A stretch of DNA of 64,000 nt, from positions 1-64,000 of the forward strand of contig JAIQCW010000044.1 in assembly GCA_020283715.1 (NCBI GenBank), given 5' to 3'. The stretch comes from Cytauxzoon felis (Eukaryota > Apicomplexa > Aconoidasida > Piroplasmida > Theileriidae). Every line of letters begins with the position of its first letter. The stretch's first letter is position 1. Below, one piece after another: positions 23,301 to 34,483 of this stretch. The notes below the pieces were generated by a model that was given only the letters and a program-made list of their open reading frames with translations, ran no database searches and was not told where the DNA came from. The translations under genes were made by a program, and so were the position numbers.

Positions 23301-26300
23301 ATAATAATAAATCTGTTGATAAGATTAATAATTCTATAAAATTTATAGTATTGAAATCGGTAGAATATTTTATAACCTGTATATATTTGTTATTTTGTAA
23401 TTATAATTTGAGTTTAATTATATTGAATGGTATTATAAATATAACATATCCTATTATACAATTGAGATATTTATTGGATATATTGAATGAACTATTAGAA
23501 ATTTTAATATTAATTCATAATAGATTATATAATTTCATACAATATTTATTAATACATTGGAGATTATTGAATGATAAAGTATTTGATTATATGAGGAAAA
23601 GGGATTATAATTATTTGGAATTTAATGGTATACCAATAGAAGATATAAAAAAAGATTGTATACCAGAGGGTATATTAATATCATATAGTAATCTAAAAGT
23701 ACAATATAATGGTTATATATATAATTTATACAAGAGGATTTATATAAATAAGATGTTATACATTTACAATAAGAATGATTTATCATCTGTATTGATATGG
23801 AATGATTTTAATATAGTACTAGAAATAGATGATATACAACCAAATAGAGAAATTTTTTGTATATTAGAGCTATATAATGGTAATAGTACATATTTAATAC
23901 TATATAAAGATGAAAACACTGACAATATAAACAACCATTCAAACAAACCACGATCTACAGCGAGTGGCAATAATATACATCACAATAATCAACTACCTTC
24001 TCCACCTGAGGTCCAATCCAACTCTCCTTCCACTAGGCGTGGAGCCTCTCCACCTGAGGTCAGTCCTGCCGTCAGCTCTTCCAATTACCTATCCCTGAAG
24101 GGTAATGCCACTCCCGGAGATCGTGGCGATGTTAACCCGGAGGAACAGAATTTATCAACCCAGAAGAACGTAAATATTCAACCCCTAAGAACAGGAATTC
24201 TACCCGGAAGAACAAAATATGTCAACCCGGAGGAACAGGAAGGTTGTGATGGATCATCCATCATGGGAATGATGGAAGATGGTGCTAAGGATGTGTTGAA
24301 AGTAACCTCAGGTGGACTACCCGCAGCTGATCTCAGGGAAGCGAAGGGACAACTAAATAGAGAAGGCCACCACGGCGAGTGGAATGACCTCAGGTGGAGA
24401 GCTGACGGCAGGAATGTAACTTCAGGTTCAATAGAAAATACTCATTTATCATTTACTGGATTGGAGATGAATAGGAATCTTAGGGTACCTCTTGTATTGA
24501 ATAGTGATCCTATGGTTAAGAGTAAATACAATCCACCTATCAACATGTCATCTTTACCATTGGATATTGATGATGATATTTATAATTCATCAATGGATCT
24601 TCATGATATATTTTATGATAATGATAAGAATGAAATTATAATTACAGGACCATTTATAAAAATTGGTTTAAATTATACAATAAGAGCATGTATTAGAGAT
24701 GGTTTTAAAGGTGATGATGAGATAAAGAGTATAAATTTAATTGTTAAATGTAATGTTATAGGTGAAATTAAATTTGATATTATAAATTATATTGATTATA
24801 ATGAATTAATTATATTAACATCTATAGATAATAATGAAAAGATATTAATATATCCAAAGAAGGTCTATATGAATTTTATTGATAATAATAATAGTGTTAT
24901 AATATATAATTCTAAATTAAGACTTGGTATAGAATATAAAATAAATTATACTTGTAAATTAAATAAAGTTAATAAAAATTATATATGGAATTCTATATGT
25001 AATATAAATAATGAAATTATAATATCAATTAAATATAAAAATAATGAATTTAATTTTATATCTTATAATTATTATATAACTAATAATAATAATATTACAA
25101 AATTAATAACACCATTATATAAAGAAAATTTTTTTAATTTTGGTATGAAATTCCCTTTTAAATTAGATGTATGTAATTATTATAATATAAATTTTGGTAC
25201 TATTAATTTTAATTATAATAAGAATACATTTATACTTTATGATGATTTAGATGATATACAATTAAAATCTAATTTAAATTTTAGAATTTATACTAATGAA
25301 TATAATAATTTACCATTAATACCAATAAGAATTTTAAAAGTCTACAATAATTATTATAGAATTATACCAATGTATGATAAATTCGCTATGATTCTAGAAG
25401 CGAAAATTGCTAAATTACAAGCATTTCTATACCATTTAGATAATAAAATCGAACTTGTTAGCCCACAAATTATCACAAGCTTCCTATCTCCACAATGCCT
25501 TGATGAAATATTAAAATATAAAAGAGATGATGATATTAAAAGTAATCCATGTTCATCAACATCCACATCAACTGATGTACAATCCTCTACATTTCACAAC
25601 TCTCCTCCACTTGAGGTCCAATCCAATTCCTTTTCCACTAGGCGTGGAGCCTCTTCCAATTACCTATCCCTAAAGGGTGGTGCCACTCCCGGAGATCGTG
25701 GCGGTGGAGAGGGTAGTGATTGGACCTCAAGTGGAAGTGAATTATCCGAGACGATCTATGGGAGTCGAGGTGAGGTAAATAAGGCCACCACGGCGAGTGG
25801 AAAGGAAGGTGGAGATGTAACCTCGGGTGTTATTGTATCATCTGATGATGATGAGTTATCATCTGAATGGTTACATTTGATATGGATGTTGCGGATAGTG
25901 ATAAATTTTTATATAGTTCAATTGAATAATATTATATTATTATCATGGGATCATTATAAATTATCACAAAGTGGCAAGGTGAAATTATTAATGATGAAAT
26001 GTGATCATTTGGTATCGATTGGTGTATCATCGATGACATCAATATTACAAGTTATAAAGAAAGATGCTTTATCAAATGGTTTAATATTAAATGATACATT
26101 TGAATTCCCATTTATTGTACATAAATCTAAAATTCTACCAATCATTGATCATAATAAACAATTAAATAAATGGAATAATGATATTAACATGTTCATCAAT
26201 AATAATAATTACAATTTCCAATACCTCAAATCAATAATCACACATAATAACATAAACAATAACTACAACAAGTCAACTCTACAATATTACTACAACAACT

Positions 26301-27148
26301 CATTCGATACAAACATCAATCAAGATTCATACAACAATAACACTAATACATCAGTCACATCTACAGATGAGGTTACCTCCACCGAAGGTCGTACATCTAC
26401 TCCACCTGAGGTTACAACCTTATCTTCCACTCGCCGTGGAGGCACTTCCAATTACCTCCCCGTAAACGGTATAGCCACTCCCGGAGATCGTGGCAGAAGT
26501 GAAGGTCTAGATGGAAGTAGAACTAAGGATGTGACCTCAAGTGGAGAACCCGCAGCTGATCTCAGGGAAGCGAAGGGGGAAGTAAATAGAAGAGCTGACG
26601 GCAGGAAGACCTCAGGTGGAAAAGCTCCATGCAATGGTATAGATGGTAGATGTATATCAAGTGGATTTACAACTTCACCGATGATAGACAATGAAAAGTT
26701 GGAGTATATAATGAGGGTATTGAAGAATGAGTTATATAATGAGGGTGAGTATATTCGTGTAATAAAGGTAAAGTCTGATGTGAAAATCAGTAATTGGTGT
26801 CAAGGGTTTATTAAAATGGTATTAATTGATGGTTCATATAAGTGGATTGCCTGTACAATACAAGTCATCGGTAAAGTTATGAATATTAGAATAACAGATC
26901 GAATAGACATGAAAATTAATAACAATAATATAAACAAATTATCTTTAAGTATAATTAATATTGAAATTATAAATGTAGGCCGCGATGATAATAAATATTT
27001 AAAGAATGTCCAGTGTATAATTAAATTTTATATCAATGAAGAATATGAAAAGTTAAATTTAAAAATTAATAATAGAGAATGTAAATTCGAAAATTTTATA
27101 AATTTTGGTTGTATTTCTAATGATTTTTTAAAAGATTTTAAATTTTAA
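20390..27148 (+). CDS. Giant multi-pass membrane protein with signal peptide, function unknown
   Basis: A single exon of 2252 residues. A signal peptide or first helix (LFLLLILINYGVSC) leads into an extracytoplasmic region (about 30-510) with scattered cysteines (CDVYPLHS, CSDYDLW, CNFDRDSSRICDL). Several hydrophobic helices follow (LFSIIIGFNLLTTF, MELILLVIFLNYIVV, LLMINLLYLSIVFLYFLY, and SLMIIILMYNYLPMVYIF), then long Asn/Ile-rich hydrophilic stretches. Four in-frame modular repeat copies lie at about 22.80, 24.00, 25.61 and 26.40 kb. The last 150 residues are again non-repetitive, so the frame is maintained to the end. I know of no family assignment; a conserved piroplasm membrane protein is the most cautious reading. 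Confidence 0.7.
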   Translation: MDIHFHCNSIVWYRLFLLLILINYGVSCKNDNDLTNIKSLSRASDISSIINNIVYNDINTNFTYKITTDVDCDVYPLHSYSTSSDITLVCNTSDKHQPILLTFGDEHEKDKSRHFILTYQSLNETKALIDKLQVYPGENIKLSICLYERKQTDGLLPTDDAEILKCSDYDLWIVQKTFDIKSGVYYRIKSILNLIFNKNESQDNLNDISVGCNFDRDSSRICDLSIKGNGHLLVPFDPYSTRIDIILNDSSLIKEPIYLKIGKKTSENVNINDLEYYLNGVKIGIAPLITRLDLYNINDGAGNGLYSSKRSSVAEGTNDNLRNNSRFNEVDKGISRENPSGLQSQYFKSGLLLTTFNKRSLKRGFMLLSIYNNIDPNGNDILLLSSGHESQIIKFSDPMPMGELKLHGDEVKCEESVVAIRRDDPTELTIIACKEDNMDEHVNLRLLSNNYKLYVNNWSIRSQDYKINLLNEVTNLKLINKSNGNSYSLTILKREKSVKYLKNSTIINENRRLIPRLFSIIIGFNLLTTFVTVSPQHVIEGVALIILSRKHYLLDIINLPISYLNGKFQVFLGGFDTVLVMELILLVIFLNYIVVKRLLFGDCNILRGNFYRKNELKSINNGIINRFVSFLMRLYNRIKVFICHLIKSPRMIFNRKPEIHRLRPPKLSFLSLYNSILMLSIIIYRNIRSNDYEFIYLMGYKLNFRTFNRLLMINLLYLSIVFLYFLYKFADDIRRSSKLIENPRVLQELDEEPTGGKILMKFYDKIIYMNGKRIANKIDGKFCKMRIYKIYDVMKSERDKRSAVGSGLPVADLREAEGELNREGHHGEWKKSRAVTSGGIMNIIYKFGYVCRDVSLNGVRNVLKLSVDGNMLERMILMSRSIDLFVYNGKGSRMITIDDVDVENYYKGIVMKLLLLKSLMIIILMYNYLPMVYIFSSLLWLYYGIILYNRDNLMDSNGNNYNFNIPLKNTNNNKSVDKINNSIKFIVLKSVEYFITCIYLLFCNYNLSLIILNGIINITYPIIQLRYLLDILNELLEILILIHNRLYNFIQYLLIHWRLLNDKVFDYMRKRDYNYLEFNGIPIEDIKKDCIPEGILISYSNLKVQYNGYIYNLYKRIYINKMLYIYNKNDLSSVLIWNDFNIVLEIDDIQPNREIFCILELYNGNSTYLILYKDENTDNINNHSNKPRSTASGNNIHHNNQLPSPPEVQSNSPSTRRGASPPEVSPAVSSSNYLSLKGNATPGDRGDVNPEEQNLSTQKNVNIQPLRTGILPGRTKYVNPEEQEGCDGSSIMGMMEDGAKDVLKVTSGGLPAADLREAKGQLNREGHHGEWNDLRWRADGRNVTSGSIENTHLSFTGLEMNRNLRVPLVLNSDPMVKSKYNPPINMSSLPLDIDDDIYNSSMDLHDIFYDNDKNEIIITGPFIKIGLNYTIRACIRDGFKGDDEIKSINLIVKCNVIGEIKFDIINYIDYNELIILTSIDNNEKILIYPKKVYMNFIDNNNSVIIYNSKLRLGIEYKINYTCKLNKVNKNYIWNSICNINNEIIISIKYKNNEFNFISYNYYITNNNNITKLITPLYKENFFNFGMKFPFKLDVCNYYNINFGTINFNYNKNTFILYDDLDDIQLKSNLNFRIYTNEYNNLPLIPIRILKVYNNYYRIIPMYDKFAMILEAKIAKLQAFLYHLDNKIELVSPQIITSFLSPQCLDEILKYKRDDDIKSNPCSSTSTSTDVQSSTFHNSPPLEVQSNSFSTRRGASSNYLSLKGGATPGDRGGGEGSDWTSSGSELSETIYGSRGEVNKATTASGKEGGDVTSGVIVSSDDDELSSEWLHLIWMLRIVINFYIVQLNNIILLSWDHYKLSQSGKVKLLMMKCDHLVSIGVSSMTSILQVIKKDALSNGLILNDTFEFPFIVHKSKILPIIDHNKQLNKWNNDINMFINNNNYNFQYLKSIITHNNINNNYNKSTLQYYYNNSFDTNINQDSYNNNTNTSVTSTDEVTSTEGRTSTPPEVTTLSSTRRGGTSNYLPVNGIATPGDRGRSEGLDGSRTKDVTSSGEPAADLREAKGEVNRRADGRKTSGGKAPCNGIDGRCISSGFTTSPMIDNEKLEYIMRVLKNELYNEGEYIRVIKVKSDVKISNWCQGFIKMVLIDGSYKWIACTIQVIGKVMNIRITDRIDMKINNNNINKLSLSIINIEIINVGRDDNKYLKNVQCIIKFYINEEYEKLNLKINNRECKFENFINFGCISNDFLKDFKF
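22801..22906. repeat. Short modular repeat copy, in frame in an exon
   Basis: A minimal unit: GCTGATCTCAGGGAAGC cassette, CCACGGCGAGTGG cassette and a closing ACCTCAGGTGGA. Encodes [14 protein letters not shown] in the large membrane protein. Confidence 0.85.
24001..24430. repeat. Long modular repeat copy, in frame in an exon
   Basis: Carries almost every cassette type in order: paired ends, CCACTAGGCG, CCTGCCGTCAGC, CCCTGAAGGG, a CCGGA-unit array (AACCCGGAGGAACAG), the GATGGATCATCCATC palindrome, GCT/AGC loop and CCACGGCGAGTGG. It is a good reference copy for the family. Confidence 0.9.
25606..25829. repeat. Modular repeat copy, in frame in an exon
   Basis: Contains CCACTAGGCG, a CCCTAAAGGG form of the NYLSLK cassette, the GAC/GTC GATCT-loop cassette and CCACGGCGAGTGG. 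Open in the host frame. Confidence 0.85.
26401..26666. repeat. Modular repeat copy, in frame in an exon
   Basis: Contains CCACTCGCCG, CCGTAAACGG, the GCT/AGC loop cassette, CTGACGGCAGG and CCATGCAATGG. Open in the host frame and preceded by a low-complexity Asn/Thr stretch. Confidence 0.85.
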
Positions 27149-27278
27149 ATTATCCTATAAGATATATAAATGTGTGGGTAGACTCTACAACATAACTGTA
27201 ATGTTAATATTTTCTATCAGTCATTATATACTTTTTATATTATATATCCTATATGTATACACCTTCCACAATTAAAAA

Positions 27279-29612
27279 ATGTCGCAGGAACCAGCGACTA
27301 TCACAGATTCTGGAGAACAACGTGAAGTCATTGTCCAATATGTAAAAAAAGTTAAAGAACATTTAGAATTAGAAAATAAACTCAAAAAATGTATATTAAA
27401 TAATTTAAATTCATATAATATATAATATAGTACGTAATGATATAGCAGAACTCACCGCCAAAGATGATAAAACTGAAGATGACCTCAAAGCTCTACAAAG
27501 TATCGGACAAATCGTAGGACATGTATTAAGACCAATAGATAATAATAAATGTAAGTCTTAACATTAATATTTATATCATATAAAAATATACAATACAACG
27601 TTGAAAGTAGTACAACCCTGTCTTCCACCTCTACCTGAGGTTACAACATCTGATGCCACTCGGCGTGGAGGCCTTCTCTATTTACCTATCTCTAAAGAGT
27701 AGAGCCACTCCCGGAGATCGTGGCGAAGGTGGTGATGGAGTGAAGAGTAGTACTGGACCTCGAGTGGAATCCGAGACGATCTACGGGAGTCGAGGTGAGG
27801 TAAATAGAGAAGGCCTCCACGGCGAGTGGAATGAGGAGGAGGGTTGGACCTCAGGTGGAGGTGGTTGGTGTACAGAGATTTTATTATATATTGATATAAA
27901 TATTATAGTTATTGTGAAGGCATCGAGTGGTCCTAGATATGTGGTATGCTGTAAGGTTAATATAGATCCTGTGACATTAACAAGTGGTTCTCGTGTTGCA
28001 TTGGATATGACAACATTGACGATAATGAAGAAATTACCTCGTGAAGTTGATCCTGTAGTATTTAATATGTTAAATGATGTTGAAATGGTTGATGGTAAAG
28101 TACGTAAAGAGAGTTATGATTCAATTGGTAAGTTAATTATAATATCAATTATATTTTTTAAAAAATAATTTATAGGTGGATTAGCTAAACAAATTAGAGA
28201 GATGAGAGAAGTTATAGAATTACCATTAAGAAATCCATTCTTATTTCAAAGGGTCGGAATTAAACCACCCAAAGGTGTATTATTATATGGTCCACCCGGT
28301 ACCGGAAAAACACTTTTAGCCAGAGCACTCGCTGCCGATATCGATTGCAACTTCCTTAAAGTCGTCGCATCAGCCGTTGTCGATAAATACATCGGAGAAT
28401 CAGCCAAAATTATTAGAGAAATGTTCGGTACGTCTAACATTTATAACAATTCAGTCGAGGTTCATCCCTTCCATTGCATGGAGCTCCCACCTAGGTCCAA
28501 TCGTTGTCTTCCCATTGCATGGAGCCCTTCTATTTACTTCCCCCTCCGCTTCCCTGAGATCAGCTACGGGTTTCCACTTGAGGTCTATTAACTATACCCG
28601 ATGTCTGTTCTTCCGGGTTAACATCTTTTGTTACTCCGGGTATAATTCATGTTCTTAGGGGTTGAATATTTTACGTTCTTCCGGGTAGACAAATACCTGG
28701 AAGCGATCTACAGGAGCTGGAGGGGGAAATAAATAGAAGAGCTCCATGCAATGGGAAAGGAAGGTAGTGAATGGACGTCGACTGAAATTTTGTCTTCATT
28801 TATTTATATATTTTTTATAGGTTATGCTAAGGATCATCAGCCTTGTATAATATTTATGGATGAGATTGATGCTATCGGTGGTCGTAGATTTTCTCAGGGA
28901 ACATCTGCAGATCGTGAAATACAAAGGACATTAATGGAATTATTAACTCATCTTGATGGTTTTGATGAATTGGGTCAAGTTAAAATTATTATGGCTACAA
29001 ATAGACCTGATGTACTTGATCCAGCCCTACTCAGACCCGGAAGAATCGATCGCAAAATCGAAATACCACTACCAAATGAAGCCGCAAGAATCGAAATACT
29101 CAAAATACACGCCAAAAAACTATCCAAACAGGGAAATATCGGTACGTTTAAATTTAATCAATATAACTACGAATCGTCTACTCCACTCGAGGTCCAATAA
29201 CTACCCTCTCCACCGCCACGATCTCCGGGAGTGGATATACTCTTTAGAGATAGGTAAATAGAAGAGCTGTCTGCAAGACGAGGAGAGTTGGATTGGACCT
29301 AAGGTGGAGTGTTCACTACGTTCGTTCGAGTCGTTACATTTATTTTGGTGAGGCAATTAATATATGATCTTCTTTAGATTACGATGCGATATGTCGATTA
29401 TGTGATGGTTTCAATGGTGCGGACTTGCGTAATGTTTGTACGGAGGCTGGTTAGTGGAAAAAATTATGTTGTCTTTATAATGGCAAAATTTAGGTATTTG
29501 TGCAATACGTGAGATGCGTGATTATGTAATTGAAGAGGATTTTTTTAAAGCTGCAAGGAAATTAACAGAGCATAAAAAACTTGAGGGCACTTTAGCATAT
29601 GAAAAGATTTAA
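27279..29612 (+). CDS. RPT4: 26S proteasome regulatory AAA ATPase RPT4 (7 exons)
   Basis: RPT4 is one of six ATPases that unfold substrates at the base of the 19S proteasome cap. Exons: 27279-27390, 27431-27550, 27909-28127, 28176-28427, 28821-29141, 29378-29449 and 29494-29612, all in phase. Diagnostic blocks are [27 protein letters not shown], the Walker [14 protein letters not shown], Walker [17 protein letters not shown], sensor [20 protein letters not shown] and [15 protein letters not shown]. The set matches RPT4/PSMC6 rather than the other five paralogues. Introns 2, 4 and 5 each hold a modular repeat copy (up to 390 bp), while introns without one are about 40-50 nt. The gene is otherwise intact and full length (about 395 residues). 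Confidence 0.93.
27624..27867. repeat. Modular repeat copy in RPT4 intron 2
   Basis: Flanked by the extended inverted pair CCACCTCTACCTGAGGT / ACCTCAGGTGGAGGTGG. Has the CTCTAAAGAG cassette and the GAC/GTC GATCT-loop cassette in gene orientation. Confidence 0.85.
28451..28785. repeat. Modular repeat copy in RPT4 intron 4, mixed orientation
   Basis: The GCT/AGC loop cassette is inverted relative to RPT4, the AGC/GCT one is direct, with CCGGGT units between. CCATTGCATGG cassettes sit at each side. Frame is not maintained. Confidence 0.8.
29181..29310. repeat. Short modular repeat copy in RPT4 intron 5
   Basis: Only the inverted CTCTTTAGAG/GCCACGATCTCCGGGAGTGG cassette and a GTCTGCAAGAC cassette between degenerate ends. 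Confidence 0.8.
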
Positions 29613-29683
29613 TTTACAACACTCTATAAAATACCACTTCCCCATGTTAATTAATAAAATTCTTTATAAATTTATATATAATA

Positions 29684-31420
29684 ATGTCAGAAGAGATAGA
29701 AACTGAACGATCTTCAAATTTAAAAGCACCTGTTATGCTATTAACTGGTCATGATGGTGAAGTCTATACTCTGGAATTCTCACCTAATGGCCAACATATC
29801 GCTACAGGCAGTAAAGATAAACAAATACTCTTATTCGAAGTATATGGAGATTGTTATAATTTTGGTGTGTTAAGTGGTCATAAAAATGCCATATTAGAAC
29901 TGCACTGGAATAAAAGAGGAGATATCATTTACTCCTGTTCAGCAGACAACACTGCCGCCATCTGGGACATCGAATATCGCAAAAGAATCAAAAAATTAAG
30001 TATGTTTTACCACTCCAGAAAAGAAGCATGATAGAAATGTCGTTATTTCGAAGGATTCCACCCGAGGTCCAATCACTATCTTCTAGTGTTCCACTCGCCG
30101 TGGAGGCATCTTACAATTTTTATCTCTAAAGAGTATAGCCACTCCCGGAGATCGTGGCGATGTTGAGTATATGACCTCAAGTGGACTACCTGGAAGCAAT
30201 CTACGGGAGCTGGAAGGGGAAGTAAATAGAAGAGCTCTCTGCAAGAGGAACAGTGGTTATAACCTCAGGTGGAGAGCTGTCTGCAAGACCAACGGTGGAA
30301 TGGCAAGATGAACACATTGCTATAGAATCTATGATATATGATATTTTATCGATATTATTTTAGGTGGCCATTCTGGTATAGTAAATAGTTGTTATCCTGC
30401 TCGTAATGTGATTGGTGATAAGGGGATGTTGGTGACAGGTTCGGATGATGGATATGTAAAGGTATGGGATTCACGTAGTAAAAGGGCTGCTCAATCGATA
30501 TCGCATGATTTCCAAGTATTAGCTGTATGTGTTGATCCTAATGGTGAAAGGATATTTTCTGGTTCATTAGATAATATTATAAGGGTAAGTATTTAAATTT
30601 TAAATTTAATTTCTATTTTTAGGTATTTGATTTAAGATCAGAAAAGGAATTGTATCAATTGAAAGGATGTTTAGATTCTATAACATCATTAGATCTTAAT
30701 GAAGATTGGTATATTTAAATCATTAACTATATCAATTCATTCATATATTCAGTACTAAATTATTATCCAATAGTATGGATCAAAAATTAACCGTATGGGA
30801 TATACAACCATACTGCAAAGGTGATCGAATCATCAATACAATCTTCGGACCAACCGTATGTCTATACAAACTAACACATAAATATATCCATCCAATATCA
30901 CTCAACTTGAGGTCCAATCCAACTCTCTTCCTCTTGCAGAGAGCTCTTCTATTTACCTCCCCCTCCGCTTCCCTGAGATCAGCTGCGGGTTCCACTTGAG
31001 GTCCAATCACTAACTTCTCACCGCCATGATCTCTGGGAGTGGCTTTACTCTTTAGAGGGAAGTAATTAGAAGAGCTGACGGCAGGACGAAGAAAGGTGAT
31101 TAGACCTCATGTGGAAGTGGAAGATAAGGTAGATTTTGGTCTGATGACTATTATATTGATTTAATTTGTATATATTTCACATGATATTGTAGCATAATGC
31201 GGAGAAGTTATTGATAAAGGCTCGTTGGGGTAAAGATACGTTGGTATGTAGTGGTTCGGCAGATCACATGGCGTATATAATTGATAGTAGTGATAAGAAG
31301 ATATTATATCAATTACCTGGACATTTAGGATCAGTTAATGATGTATGCTTACATCCTTTAGAACCGATATTAGCATCATGTAGCTCAGATAAATGTATTT
31401 ACATGGGCGAATTAGTATAA
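29684..31420 (+). CDS. SNRNP40: U5 snRNP 40 kDa WD40 protein (5 exons)
   Basis: A seven-bladed WD40 propeller that binds PRP8 in the U5 snRNP. Exons: 29684-29999, 30364-30584, 30623-30708, 30753-30855 and 31193-31420, in phase, giving about 317 residues. WD repeats are clear: LLTGHDGEVYTLEFSPNGQH, LSGHKNAILELHWNKRGD, LSGHSGIVNS across the first splice, VTGSDDGYVKVWDSRSK, and the end LPGHLGSVNDVCLHPLEPI ... SSDKCIYMGEL. That C-terminus (KRLYMGE in other species) is typical of SNRNP40. Introns 1 and 4 are enlarged by modular repeat copies in opposite orientations. It starts 71 bp after RPT4 on the same strand. Confidence 0.9.
30057..30300. repeat. Modular repeat copy in SNRNP40 intron 1
   Basis: CCACTCGCCGTGG, CTCTAAAGAG and AGC/GCT loop cassettes in gene orientation, closing with two GTCTGCAAGAC-type units. 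Confidence 0.8.
30901..31115. repeat. Modular repeat copy in SNRNP40 intron 4, inverted
   Basis: The GCT/AGC loop and CTCTTTAGAG cassettes are inverted relative to the gene, showing that intronic copies accept either orientation. Confidence 0.8.
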
Positions 31421-31445
31421 CAAATAACATATTATTATAATAATA

Positions 31446-34389
31446 TTAATTTCTTAAACGTTTTAAATTCCTCTTTATACGCTCTATTATCAACTTGTCC
31501 TCTTCATCAACATTATCATCTACAACAGAGGTTATAACCTTGACTTCCTCTTGCAGAGAGCTTTCCTTATTTACTTCCCCCTGCGCTTCCCTGAGATCAG
31601 CTACGTGTTCCACCTGAGGTCCAATCACTACAGAACAGTCACGATCTCTGGGAGTGGCTATACTCTTTAGAGATAGGTAATTAGAAGAAGCCTCCACGGC
31701 GAGTGGATCAGTGGATGATAGTGATTGGACCTCGGGTGGAGAGCTGTCTGCAGGACGAATATAGTTGGATTGGACTTCGGTGGATGGACGTTTGTGTGTT
31801 GTATGTTTGATAAGATTGATGAAATCTTGTAATTTATTTGAGTATTCTTGATAGTTGATGGAATTTGAGTAATTGTTGTGGGTTGTTTGTAATTTTCGAT
31901 AAATTTCAGAATGGATTTCATTTATTAAATTTCTATTTCCATTAATTTTATTAATGAAATTTAATATTGAATTGAATAATAAATGATGATTAGATGATCC
32001 TATAGGAATTAAAATTTGGAATTTAAAATGATTTATACCTGTTTTAATATGTTTTAATATTAATTTTAAAATTGGATTTAAATCCATTATATTATTATAA
32101 GATGAATTTATTATTTTCATAATTAATGATTCAACATCAATACTACGATCATAACCAATCGTACAATAAAGTAATTTAATAGAAGTTTTAAATACATCAC
32201 TTGAATTATCATCATCTTCTATACATTTCATAATAACCCCTTTACTAAAATCGTATATCCTATCAAGAGCCATGTAGAAATCCGAACATTTCAATGATAT
32301 CAACTCTAATATTTCACAAATTTCATCACCATAAGTCACCAAATTTTCAGACAAGTTGTCACCACTATAAAATTATAATATAACCCATAATATATATCTA
32401 TCATCTGAGGTTACAACCTTGACTTCCATTGCATGGAGCCTCTTCCAATTACCTCCCCTCGGATTCCCGTAGATCATCCTCGGTATGTATACCCGGAAGA
32501 ACGTAAATATGTCTACCCCTAAGAACAGGAATTCTACCCGGAGGAATATAGAATATTAACCCGGAAGAACAGACCTCCACTTGAGGTTACAACCTTGTAT
32601 TCCACTAGGCGTGGAGCCTCTTCTAATTATCTATCTCTAAAGAGTACAGCCACTCCCAGAGATCGTGGCGAAGGTAGAGGTGTAGATAGAAGTGGAATGA
32701 AGTGTAGTACTGGACCTCAAGTGGAACCCGTAGCTGATCTCAGGGAAGCGGAGGGGGAGGTAAATAGAGAAGCTCCATGTAATGGAAAAGATGGACCTCA
32801 GGTGGAACGGCGAGTGGAAGACAAGGTTGTAACCTCAGTTGGAGTGAAACATTTAAGTGGCGTTGTTCTTTCTTGTGAGCATACCTATAGATTGAATTGA
32901 AGAGGTTTGAGATACGCTTGATATTAATGAGTATGAGATCTCCATCGATTGAGTTGCAAATTATTTTGATAATTTTTAGAGCATTATTAAATAATTTCAA
33001 ATCTGTTTGATTTTCTTTCATTGTTGTCAATATTCTATCGAGTACATTCCATAAATCAGTTACAACGACCTTTATACCATTTCTACTCTTTATATTTTTA
33101 TCAAACATTACAATTAACATTTCTATAGTCCTTGAAAGACGGAAATAAACGACTTTATTTGAAGAAGAATCCAATTCTATCAAAAAGTCAATCATAATTC
33201 AATATAAACTTACCATCATTCATATACTTTACGGAAGTCGCCAAAAAATTTGATATATATGACTCATTACGCTTATATAAACGTATCAAATTGATCGCGA
33301 TCAATTCCGAAGAATCCTATAAGATGGAAAGATTAAGGAAAATATATATGAATCATCCTCTATATATTATTATCCTGAGGTCCAATCCACTTCTTCCACT
33401 AGGCGTGGTGCCTCTTTTAATTACCTATCTCTAAAGAGTATAGCCACTCCCAGAGATCGTGGCAGAAGTGTAGGTGTAGATGGAATAAAGAGTAGTACTG
33501 TACCTCAAGTGGAACCTGGAAGCGATCTATGGGAGCTGGAGGGGGAAGTAAATAGAGAAGGCCACCACGGCGAGTGGAACAGAGGGCAGGATTGGAACCT
33601 CTGCGGAACAGGACTGGATAGGATGGTAGAAGATACTTGGATCTTCAACTAACCTTGCTAATATTGTCGTTGGACGATAGTTGTAACTTCCTTAATTGTG
33701 AGAGATGCATAAGATCTTCATTCTTCTTATAGTCATATGTCCTTAGTGATAACAAATACTTTAAACTCAACAGTAGTGGTAGTTCAAAGTCAGCCTAAGT
33801 ACAAATGAGGAATTAGCGTATGAAAACTCACAACCCTTGAAGCTTTGGACAAACTGACGAATATTGTTGAGATTAGCCTCTTTGATGACCTTATAGCGGT
33901 ACTTACGGCGGGTAAAGATAAGTAGTTGATGACATGTACCAATAAATCAGATATTAAATAGACAACAGTTATTAGACAATCCTGGGTAGTAATGACTATA
34001 CATCAGATCAACTCACATTCAATAATGATAAAATCGCCGTTACTATACCATCGAAAAATGGCAATGAGGTTTCCACAGGCTTAAATCCACCATCGAATCT
34101 TAAATTCTCAACTTTAATGATAAATTTTGTAATAATATAGAATTTATGCAGACTTTCAACATCATTTTGCGATAATTTAATCAGTTCTTCATATAAATTT
34201 CCATCAATTATTGCTGTAGGTATGTCCAACTTATCGTCTAACCTCTGTAAGCCAGAAGGATGGCATATAAATGTGTAATGATAATAAATCTAATACCTCT
34301 TGTAAATTTACTAATTTTAAATCAATTACATCTATAAGTTTAGTTAATGTGTATTCAGTTCTTAATAATTTTGCGATATAAGTCTCCAT
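31446..34389 (-). CDS. Seven-exon helical protein, function unknown
   Basis: Exons 34389-34297, 34244-34017, 33981-33835, 33794-33654, 33316-33214, 33176-32885 and 32364-31446 join in phase to about 640 residues starting METYIAKLLRTEYTLTK. The protein is almost wholly alpha-helical with leucine-rich amphipathic stretches, as in HEAT/ARM-like or vesicle-tethering subunits, but no signature is recognisable. The last exon carries an in-frame modular repeat copy before a short charged tail (LIIERIKRNLKRLRN). Introns 4 and 6 carry two further copies. Each exon was fixed by GT-AG and frame; exon 3 ends before GTTGTG, which is the weakest junction. Confidence 0.6.
31527..31786. repeat. Modular repeat copy, in frame in the last exon of the seven-exon gene
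   Basis: Host frame reads [16 protein letters not shown] and ADLREAQGEVN, in sense orientation with no stop. Confidence 0.85.
32400..32846. repeat. Modular repeat copy in intron 6 of the seven-exon gene
   Basis: Two arrays of mixed orientation: a GGAT/ATCC loop cassette with CCGGA units, then a CCACTAGGCG / CTCTAAAGAG / GCT-AGC array. Confidence 0.8.
33373..33605. repeat. Modular repeat copy in intron 4 of the seven-exon gene
   Basis: CCACTAGGCG, CTCTAAAGAG and AGC/GCT loop cassettes, inverted relative to the gene; the right end is degenerate. Confidence 0.75.
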
Positions 34390-34483
34390 TTTGCGATGTT
34401 TATGTATAGTATCATGGTTGACTATACAATGGGGAAATTACTACGATTTTTATAACTAATTTTCAATAATTTCTATATAAATA

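Noticed and set aside
28202..28591. RPT4 exon 4 extended into ...[15 protein letters not shown]
   Set aside because: The extension after MFG is intron plus inverted repeat; exon 5 restores the AAA sequence in phase.
33835..33981. A 17-nt intron (GTAAGTACCGCTATAAG) inside exon 3 of the 640-residue gene
   Set aside because: Splicing there breaks the frame with exon 4, whereas reading through keeps it.
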